Assembly: GCA_964457455.1 (NCBI GenBank)
Contig: CAYWJN010000065.1
Coordinates: 1 to 16,020, forward strand
Length of the DNA: 16,020 nt
Direction: 5' to 3'
DNA from: JABMPU01 sp964457455
GTDB taxonomy: Bacteria > Cloacimonadota > Cloacimonadia > Cloacimonadales > TCS61
The notes under the pieces were generated by a model. The model saw only the letters and a list, made by a program, of their open reading frames with translations. It had not been told where the DNA came from and ran no database searches. Position 1 is the first letter of the stretch, and each line of letters begins with the position of its first letter. Positions 6,703 to 13,023 of the stretch are shown in pieces. A program made the position numbers and the translations under genes.

Positions 6703-9700
6703 TTATTTCTCGATTGCTATCGGGATTTTTTTCATTTCATGCCCGGATTTCACAATGCCAAAATATACTCCTGATGAAATTTTGGAAGAATTCCAGATAA
6801 TATCCTGCACATCGTTTGGACTTTTCTCAACAGAGACTTTTTGGATAATATTCCCGGCAATGTCAAATATTTTTAATTTAATCTCGTGTTTTGCATTTAA
6901 AACTCGAATTCGCACTTCTCCTTTTTTGCTTGGATTGGGAAATGCAAAAGCAGTTAGTTTGTTGTCATCAGCAGGTTGATAATCAATCTCTCCTTGAAAA
7001 AGAGAGAATTTATTATTCCTGAATCCATTCCAGATAAGAGGATTTTCCGAAATATTTTCCAGATAAGATGCGAACAAATTTGATTCTTTATCACAAAAAA
7101 TGAAATATAATTTTTCAGAGGATTCATCCCAGAAGAAGTAATTATTCAAATTTGATTTATCCCAGAAAATTGAATAGAATGGATCAATCTTACCTTCTGA
7201 ATTTATAGCAAGATAACCCTGGTTCTCCTCTTCAAAAAGTAGAAACTGTTCTCCATATAATGCGATAATTCTCGGAAAAGTTCCGGGTTTTATAATTTTA
7301 TCTTCCAAATACGCTGGAAATCCGTGAGCTAAAGTTCCATCCAATGTAATGGCAAAGATACGATTTTCAGCACCGAAAACCAGGTAAACCTGACCATCAT
7401 CCAGAAAATCTCCGATGGCAAGTTGAGTTGGATGTTCCGAAGTGTACGGATACAAATTGAAAATCTTTTCAGCAGAACCATCTTGAACTTTAAAAATTTC
7501 ACCATTTTTACCCTGAATGAAAGTTGCGTTATATTCCGGAAGAAGATTATCCTGATAACAAACAGGAGAATAATCGTTGTCATAATCTGAGAAATAGATA
7601 ATTTCAAGTTCGTCAGGATTTAAGGGATTTATAAGATAGATATTTCCTGCTGAAGCTGCTACGATTTTATTTCCATTATATGCCAATTTTGCATTTGGGA
7701 TTGGAAGCGAATTTTGATCAATAAATAAATTATTTACTGTTGGAACAATAAGAATGTCTGATTCATCAATAAAGAGAGGAGCATCTACTATTTCAGAAGA
7801 GAATATATCGGGATTTGTGGGGTTTTCCGGTGTAAGAAAACTGAGAGTATTTTCTGAGACGAATAAATATTCATCATTTCCATCTTGATAATAATCAACA
7901 GGTAAAATCGGTTGAGTAACCTCCGAACTATATTGAATTGTTATCCCAAAATGATTTTTCACAGAATCTTCTATAATCGAGAAAAATTCTACTCCATTAT
8001 CCGAATAAACCGGAAAAGTTGGTAAATCATCTGAAATCCCGAATTGTCCGATTGCAAAAAGCGAATCGAATTCTACGATCTTTTTTGTATCATCAAAAAA
8101 CTGAGTTCCAAATTTGAAAGACATCGTTCTTTCTGCAAATGGCTGAATATCATAACTGCTGATATTATAGATGGAGAAAAAGGAGGGATTACCATCATTT
8201 GTAAATAATGGCGGATGGGTTGTGGCAGAGATGGAATCATTAAATGTTGCTGCACCTGAATTGCCAACCTCCCACTGAACGAAAAGACCATTTTCATCTA
8301 AAACCGGTTTGTATTTATAGAATGGTTCGTATGCAGTTCCGCGCCAGTACATTGAATATGGATTCCCAATATCATCGATGTTGTCTGCTTCGATAATTTT
8401 TACAGCTCTGCGTGAGCGACTGATGTTAACGGAATTATTTTCAAAATTATTATTCTCATAAAGAATTTTTTCATCAATATGCCAGATGACAATTCCACCG
8501 CCAAGAGAACGATAATTGGTAGATTCCCAACCGGGCAACAGATAATCATATTCATAAGTTGGCTCATCTGAACTTCCTAAATAGGTAGGATATAAAACCA
8601 CACGCTGATCTAAATCGGTCTTAATAGCAGCTCCACCATCACCATCAGGATCTATCTGACGATTCTCCAACAAAAGATATTCATCTTCATTTAAAGGAAT
8701 CTTGATAAAATGTAGATTGTCTGAATATAAATTTAGTTTTTTCTCAGCTGGTTGAATTTCAATATCTTCATTAAAATTCAGCTCGGAAATATCTTTAAGA
8801 ATATCATTTTCTCTAAAATAATCTTCCCAAACCAAAACACGCGTCCAGGCTCCGGGTAAACTTGGAAAAATTCCTTCCAGAAAGAAAGCTTCATCACTAT
8901 TTTCTTCAGGTAATAGCCCGACCAGACTGGAGCCGCCACTATCCATAATATCCCAATAACCAACTGCCGGACTGAAATTTCTGGTATTATAGAGATCCAC
9001 GAAACCCAGTGAATGCCCGAATTCATGAGCCATTACAGCATTTATCACACCATAATTGTAAATCTGAGTATAAGAACCATTCGTGTAAATTTCATCAATG
9101 TCCTGAGTTATCATTTCCGGCACATTACTGGCATGGTCGATTATGACTTCAGTACCGCTTGAACCATCAGTTACATAAACTTCTTTCCCATCTCCCACTC
9201 GAATAAAAAATGAAGGTATATCCGAAGGTGTATCACCGAAAATATCGTGTTGCCAATCCGAGCCGGCGTGTATGAACATAAAGTGTTCATACTGGCTGAA
9301 ATCAATATTTTCATCTTCATCTGCGATGGTAAAACAATCCGTGAAATATTCTTCAAAACGGGACATCATCAAATCATCAGATGCTCCCTTCGGATGGTAA
9401 TATGCCATTTCATTGGGAAGTGTATAAGCTGTAAAAATACTGTCTCTTTCCGGAGCAGGAAAGATATCATATTTGAGTTCAAATGCTTCTAAACTGGCAG
9501 CGAGATAATAATACCTGAGCGCTTCTAGATGTGCTGTGAAATATTCATAGTCATGAGGAGGTCTACCAAGAGAAATATCATATCCGGCAGGATCTTGAAT
9601 AAATTTCCCATTTCCTGTAGTTTGAGGATCGTCAGGTTCTTCCTGTGGAAAATCTATTAATAAAACCAGCAGTTTTTCAAAATTTTCTGACCTTTTCGTG

Positions 9701-9867
9701 GAAACAGTCTGCTTTTTATTGGCAGAAAGAAAATTCTCAAGAGAATGGATTTTCCTTTCATTTTTCTTTTCAGGTTGGATCTTCAGCAGGTGTATCTTTT
9801 CGCCAAAACAAATTTGCGGAATCAGCAATCCTGAGATCACTAAAGCCGTTAAAATAAGCTTTTTCAT
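6703..9867 (-). CDS. Secreted M6-type zinc metallopeptidase with T9SS-style C-terminal sorting domain
   Basis: The 1054-residue protein has a signal peptide (MKKLILTALV..., likely cut after CFG at 22). The zinc site AHEFGHSLGFVDLY has H281, E282 and H285 with D291 as the probable third ligand (HExxHxxGxxD), followed by the Met-turn GYWDIMDSGG (M308). YLLLENRQ (397-404) and GGGIVIWHID (457-466) are further marks of the M6/immune inhibitor A type. Residues about 600-960 look like a beta-propeller; LAIGDFLDDGQVYLVFGAEN (816-835) resembles an FG-GAP-like repeat. The last ~84 residues (AFPNPSKKG, LKIFDIAGNIIQKV, SSGVYFGIV) form a type A sorting domain expected to direct export by T9SS. The gene begins 11 bases after the PorV-like gene and its ATG has no Shine-Dalgarno match, so coupling is likely. 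Proteolytic targets are unknown. Confidence 0.88.
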   Translation of the reverse strand: MKKLILTALVISGLLIPQICFGEKIHLLKIQPEKKNERKIHSLENFLSANKKQTVSTKRSENFEKLLVLLIDFPQEEPDDPQTTGNGKFIQDPAGYDISLGRPPHDYEYFTAHLEALRYYYLAASLEAFELKYDIFPAPERDSIFTAYTLPNEMAYYHPKGASDDLMMSRFEEYFTDCFTIADEDENIDFSQYEHFMFIHAGSDWQHDIFGDTPSDIPSFFIRVGDGKEVYVTDGSSGTEVIIDHASNVPEMITQDIDEIYTNGSYTQIYNYGVINAVMAHEFGHSLGFVDLYNTRNFSPAVGYWDIMDSGGSSLVGLLPEENSDEAFFLEGIFPSLPGAWTRVLVWEDYFRENDILKDISELNFNEDIEIQPAEKKLNLYSDNLHFIKIPLNEDEYLLLENRQIDPDGDGGAAIKTDLDQRVVLYPTYLGSSDEPTYEYDYLLPGWESTNYRSLGGGIVIWHIDEKILYENNNFENNSVNISRSRRAVKIIEADNIDDIGNPYSMYWRGTAYEPFYKYKPVLDENGLFVQWEVGNSGAATFNDSISATTHPPLFTNDGNPSFFSIYNISSYDIQPFAERTMSFKFGTQFFDDTKKIVEFDSLFAIGQFGISDDLPTFPVYSDNGVEFFSIIEDSVKNHFGITIQYSSEVTQPILPVDYYQDGNDEYLFVSENTLSFLTPENPTNPDIFSSEIVDAPLFIDESDILIVPTVNNLFIDQNSLPIPNAKLAYNGNKIVAASAGNIYLINPLNPDELEIIYFSDYDNDYSPVCYQDNLLPEYNATFIQGKNGEIFKVQDGSAEKIFNLYPYTSEHPTQLAIGDFLDDGQVYLVFGAENRIFAITLDGTLAHGFPAYLEDKIIKPGTFPRIIALYGEQFLLFEEENQGYLAINSEGKIDPFYSIFWDKSNLNNYFFWDESSEKLYFIFCDKESNLFASYLENISENPLIWNGFRNNKFSLFQGEIDYQPADDNKLTAFAFPNPSKKGEVRIRVLNAKHEIKLKIFDIAGNIIQKVSVEKSPNDVQDIIWNSSKISSGVYFGIVKSGHEMKKIPIAIEK

Positions 9868-9878
9868 TTATAAACAGC

Positions 9879-10907
9879 TTAATATTCGAGTTTAGCAGAA
9901 AAAGTTTTATTATAATCCGTCATACCGCCGCCTGGCTGAAAAGCAAAATCAAATGAGACTTTATACTTTTTCTTGAATGTATGATGGATACCACCTCCAA
10001 AAGAAGCACCGATTATATCGCCGGAATAATCCCTGATGTAGCCGGCTCTTAAGGACAGTAAATCCAGGTAAACATATTCAGCACCGAAATTAACAATCGG
10101 ATAATCACCACCCCAGGCTGTGAAGATACGTTCATAAAAAGCTTCATCTGTATCTGTGGCTAAAACTTTACTCATATCTGCATTTACTGTAAATTTATTA
10201 AATTGGGATTCCAGGGCTCTATAAGAAAAACCCATTCTCCAGTTTAAGGGAAGTTGATCGGATTGGGATTCATCCATATAAGTAATATTCGGTCCGATAT
10301 TATGAAGATTCCAACCGATATCGAGTCCGCGAATAAGCAAGTCTTTGCGTTTGAATCCTATATCAAATGCATAAGACATTCCCTGACCTTTTGTTTCGTC
10401 AGATGCTCCCTGACCAGGTCCCAGATCGCTGTAGATAAATTTGAAAGTAAGCCCAACTCCTGTTTTCTCATCTAATTGGTAACCATAACTAACTGCAGGA
10501 GCAATTTCCCAACTCATAAAAGTTCCCTGAAAATTGCCGTCTTCATCAATTTCATCTTGTTTACCGTAAGTAATAAAGGTTATGTTAGCACCCAAATTTC
10601 CTGTATCTTCAAAATACTGATTCCAGGCAATATACTCGATATACATATCATTTATGCCAGGTACATCACCAAACCAGTTTGAATGCATCCAGGCAAACTG
10701 AGTTTTCCGATTGAAAGCCATAGCTCCGGGATTCCAATATCCGGCATAAGCATCATCAACCTGAGCAACATAAGCAGCGCCCATAGCTCCTGCACGAGAA
10801 CTGGGTTCTATCAACAGGAAAATCAAGGCAGATTGAGAAACTGCTAAAACCGATGCAGGTACTAATATGGCTGCTATAAGTGCCATCAAAATATATTTTC
10901 TTTTCAT
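9879..10907 (-). CDS. PorV/PorQ-family outer-membrane beta-barrel protein
   Basis: The 342-residue precursor has a signal peptide (MKRKYILMALIAAILVPASVLA). Directly after comes the family signature FLLIEPSSRAGAMGAAYVA (30-48) and then DDAYAGYWNPGAMAF (51-65). The remainder alternates aromatic and glycine residues as expected for a FadL/PorV-like barrel, ending with a strand KTFSAKLEY. In Bacteroidota PorV carries T9SS cargo to the PorU attachment machinery; many FCB genomes have several paralogues, and which one this is cannot be told here. It is first in an operon with a T9SS-type cargo peptidase, which fits a cargo-handling or surface-display role. GGAGG lies eight bases before the ATG. No other T9SS core gene (porU, sov, porL/M) is in the window. 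Confidence 0.82.
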   Translation of the reverse strand: MKRKYILMALIAAILVPASVLAVSQSALIFLLIEPSSRAGAMGAAYVAQVDDAYAGYWNPGAMAFNRKTQFAWMHSNWFGDVPGINDMYIEYIAWNQYFEDTGNLGANITFITYGKQDEIDEDGNFQGTFMSWEIAPAVSYGYQLDEKTGVGLTFKFIYSDLGPGQGASDETKGQGMSYAFDIGFKRKDLLIRGLDIGWNLHNIGPNITYMDESQSDQLPLNWRMGFSYRALESQFNKFTVNADMSKVLATDTDEAFYERIFTAWGGDYPIVNFGAEYVYLDLLSLRAGYIRDYSGDIIGASFGGGIHHTFKKKYKVSFDFAFQPGGGMTDYNKTFSAKLEY

Positions 10908-10996
10908 TTTTTCTTCCTCCAGAATAATTTAGTAAAAAGAGAGCTCTCTATTAGTAAATCTAACAATATGAATAAATCCCTCCAAATTTTATTTAG

Positions 10997-11083
10997 TGGT
11001 GCCGAAGGCCGGACTCGAACCGGCACGGACAAAAGTCCGGAGGATTTTGAGTCCACTGCGTCTACCAATTTCACCACTTCGGC
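10997..11083 (-). tRNA. tRNA-Leu (anticodon CAA), CCA encoded
   Basis: Read on the minus strand, the acceptor GCCGAAG (11083-11077) pairs with CTTCGGC (11007-11001), followed by A and an encoded CCA (10999-10997). The D-arm contains AATTGGTAGACGC, and the T-arm GCCGGTTCGAGTCCGGC is intact. A long variable arm (GGAC, four-base loop, GTCC) marks a class II tRNA. The anticodon loop CTCAAAA gives CAA at 11049-11047, reading UUG. The anticodon stem GTGGA/TCCTC has one T-T mismatch at positions 28 and 42. Confidence 0.95.
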
Positions 11084-11094
11084 ACTGGGCGAGT

Positions 11095-11123
11095 ATGAAA
11101 AAAATTGCAGTTTTTGGTGTCAA
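11095..11123 (-). promoter_or_regulatory. Candidate promoter of tRNA-Leu
   Basis: On the minus strand a perfect TTGACA (-35, bases 11123-11118) is followed after 17 bases by TTTCAT (-10, 11100-11095, four of six consensus positions). The predicted start is about five bases before the mature tRNA 5' end. It lies between the groEL terminator and the tRNA, so the tRNA would have its own promoter. Confidence 0.5.
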
Positions 11124-11134
11124 GAATTTTTTGG

Positions 11135-11176
11135 ACTAAAAAACCTTCAATCCGGCAACTGCCGGATTGAAGGTTT
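11135..11176 (-). terminator. Intrinsic terminator of groEL
   Basis: There is a perfect 16-bp stem: bases 11141-11156 pair with 11161-11176, around the loop AACT (plus-strand reading). On the minus strand the hairpin runs into six T (GGTTTTTTAG), the classic Rho-independent form. It starts 22 bases after the groEL stop codon. The plus-strand side lacks a T run, so it acts for groEL only. Confidence 0.93.
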
Positions 11177-11198
11177 AAGTTATCGAATTTTCAAGGTA

Positions 11199-12845
11199 TT
11201 AATACATTCCACCCATTCCGCCACCGGGCATTCCACCTGGGGGCATTCCTGGCATTGGTTGTTCTGGTTCTTTGATGTCAGTTACAACGCATTCGGTTGT
11301 GAGGAATAAACCGGCAATACTGGTTGCATTTTGAATTGCGCTTCGAATTACTTTTGCAGGATCAATCACACCTGTTTTGAACAAGTTCCCAAATTTACGC
11401 GAAGAAGCATTGAACCCATAATGAATATCTTTTGAATTCTTAATTTTTTCCACAACAATTGCACCTTCTTCCCCAGCATTAGCAGCAATCTGATAAGTAG
11501 GAATGGATAACGCTTGTTTCAAAATATCAGCACCAACTTTTTCTTCATGAGAAGTAATTTTCATTTCATTGATAGCTCTAGAAGCATAGATAAGAGTAAC
11601 TCCACCGCCGGTTACGATTCCTTCTTCTATTGCAGCACGAGTAGCATGAAGAGCATCATCAACACGAGCCTTCTTTTCCTTCATTTCAGTTTCCGTAGCT
11701 GCACCGATTTTGATCACAGCCACACCGCTGCTGAGTTTTGCCAGTCTTTCCTGAAGTTTTTCTTTATCATAATCGGAAGTAGTATCATCAGCTTGATTCC
11801 TGATTTGTTTGATACGAGCATCGAGATCTTTTTTCTCACCCAATCCTTCTCGAATGGTAGTATTTTCTTTATCGATGATAACCTTCTTAGCAGAACCCAA
11901 ATCTGTAAGTTTTGTTGATTCCAGTTTTCTGCCCAGATCTTCGGAAATTACAGTTCCACCAGTCAAAATTGCGATATCTTCCATCATAGCTTTTCTGCGA
12001 TCACCAAATCCGGGAGCTTTTACAGCAGCCACAATTAATGTACCGCGCAATTTATTAACAACAAGAGTAGCGAGAGCTTCACCTTCAATATCTTCAGCAA
12101 TAATCAATAAAGGTTTTCCGGTTTGAGCTACTTCCTGAAGGATGGGCAACAGATCTTTCATAACACTGATTTTCTTATCGAACAAAAGAATATGAGGATC
12201 TTCAAATTCGGTAATCATTTTGTCCGCATCTGTAACAAAATAAGGAGAAAGATAGCCGCGATCGAATTGCATACCCTCTACTTGATCGAGTGTAGTATCG
12301 ATGGACTTTGCTTCTTCCACATTGATGATACCTTCATTGCCAACTGCTTCCATTGCTTTGGCAATAAGCTTACCAATTTCCATATCATTGTTAGCAGAAA
12401 TAGATGCGATTTGTGATATTTCATTAGAATCTTTAACTTTTTTGCTGAATTCCGCTATCTTCTTAACCACAACTTTTGAAGCTTTCTCTAAACCACGTTT
12501 GAGATACATTGGGTTTACGCCTGCAGTAACGTGTTTTAATCCTTCTTCAATGATCGATTGTGTGAGAATTGTAGCAGTTGTTGTTCCGTCCCCAGCTATA
12601 TCATGTGTTTTTTCTGCTACTTCTTTCACAAGTTGAGCACCCATATTTTCAAATGGTTCTTCCAACTCGATTTCTTTTGCTACAGTTACACCATCTTTTG
12701 TAATAGTTGGTGAACCGAATTTTTTGTCTAATACTACATTGCGTCCCCTTGGACCCAAAGTAACCTTTACTGCATCAGCCAGCTTATCAACACCGATTTT
12801 AAGCGTTGTTCTTGAATCGTGGCTGAATTTCATTTGTTTTGCCAT
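11199..12845 (-). CDS. groEL: Chaperonin GroEL (Hsp60)
   Basis: The 548-residue protein is colinear with group I chaperonins: MAKQMKFSHDSR start, VTLGPRGRNVVLDK (28-41), the ATP-site motif AGDGTTTATILTQ (84-96, D86), AVKAPGFGDRRKAMM in the apical/intermediate region, and a flexible Gly-Met-rich tail (PGGMPGGGMGGMY). It forms the double-ring folding chamber in the cytoplasm. The start at 12845 was chosen because it gives the universal MAK N-terminus; a longer frame adds 13 non-homologous residues. AGGAGG lies ten bases before it, with a second AGGA four bases before it. A CIRCE operator lies 32 bases upstream. groES, usually just upstream of groEL, is absent: the next gene is divergent. Confidence 0.98.
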   Translation of the reverse strand: MAKQMKFSHDSRTTLKIGVDKLADAVKVTLGPRGRNVVLDKKFGSPTITKDGVTVAKEIELEEPFENMGAQLVKEVAEKTHDIAGDGTTTATILTQSIIEEGLKHVTAGVNPMYLKRGLEKASKVVVKKIAEFSKKVKDSNEISQIASISANNDMEIGKLIAKAMEAVGNEGIINVEEAKSIDTTLDQVEGMQFDRGYLSPYFVTDADKMITEFEDPHILLFDKKISVMKDLLPILQEVAQTGKPLLIIAEDIEGEALATLVVNKLRGTLIVAAVKAPGFGDRRKAMMEDIAILTGGTVISEDLGRKLESTKLTDLGSAKKVIIDKENTTIREGLGEKKDLDARIKQIRNQADDTTSDYDKEKLQERLAKLSSGVAVIKIGAATETEMKEKKARVDDALHATRAAIEEGIVTGGGVTLIYASRAINEMKITSHEEKVGADILKQALSIPTYQIAANAGEEGAIVVEKIKNSKDIHYGFNASSRKFGNLFKTGVIDPAKVIRSAIQNATSIAGLFLTTECVVTDIKEPEQPMPGMPPGGMPGGGMGGMY

Positions 12846-12877
12846 TTTTCCTAAACCTCCTATCTTTTTATTAATTA

Positions 12878-12904
12878 TTAGCAATCACTTCTGATGAGTG
12901 CTAA
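12878..12904 (-). promoter_or_regulatory. CIRCE operator (HrcA binding site)
   Basis: On the minus strand TTAGCACTC, nine bases, then GATTGCTAA. The consensus is TTAGCACTC-N9-GAGTGCTAA, so one arm is perfect and the other has one substitution. It lies between the groEL promoter region and the start codon. Known: the HrcA repressor binds CIRCE, with GroEL promoting HrcA activity, and releases it on heat shock. hrcA itself is not in the window. Confidence 0.93.
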
Positions 12905-12931
12905 AGTTAATATGGCCGTTTTTTTGTCAAA
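12902..12931 (-). promoter_or_regulatory. Candidate groEL promoter, overlapping CIRCE
   Basis: On the minus strand TTTG (12931-12928), 18 bases, then TAACTTTA (12909-12902) resembles the Bacteroidota -33/-7 promoter (TTTG, about 19 bases, TAnnTTTG; last base differs). A sigma-70-like TTGACA (12930-12925) overlaps it but has no good -10 at normal distance. The -7 box touches the CIRCE arm, so repressor binding would block polymerase. Confidence 0.4.
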
Positions 12932-13023
12932 CAAAAATATTTTAAAAAAAAATGATTGCCTAAATATCATTGGAAAAACGATTATCGACCAGATTTTTTA
13001 TAAAATTTTATACGGAGGAAACC

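Noticed and set aside
10968..11309. Plus-strand reading frame of 113 codons
   Set aside because: It runs antisense through the tRNA-Leu gene, the groEL terminator and the groEL 3' end, and has no protein family resemblance.
12846..12884. N-terminal extension of GroEL by 13 residues
   Set aside because: It would run through the mRNA leader containing the ribosome-binding site and add residues absent from all GroEL proteins; the MAK start at 12845 is canonical.
12970..13023. N-terminal extension of the M1 peptidase by 18 residues
   Set aside because: It starts at TTG without a ribosome site and would bury the signal peptide; ATG 13024 has GGAGG at the right distance.
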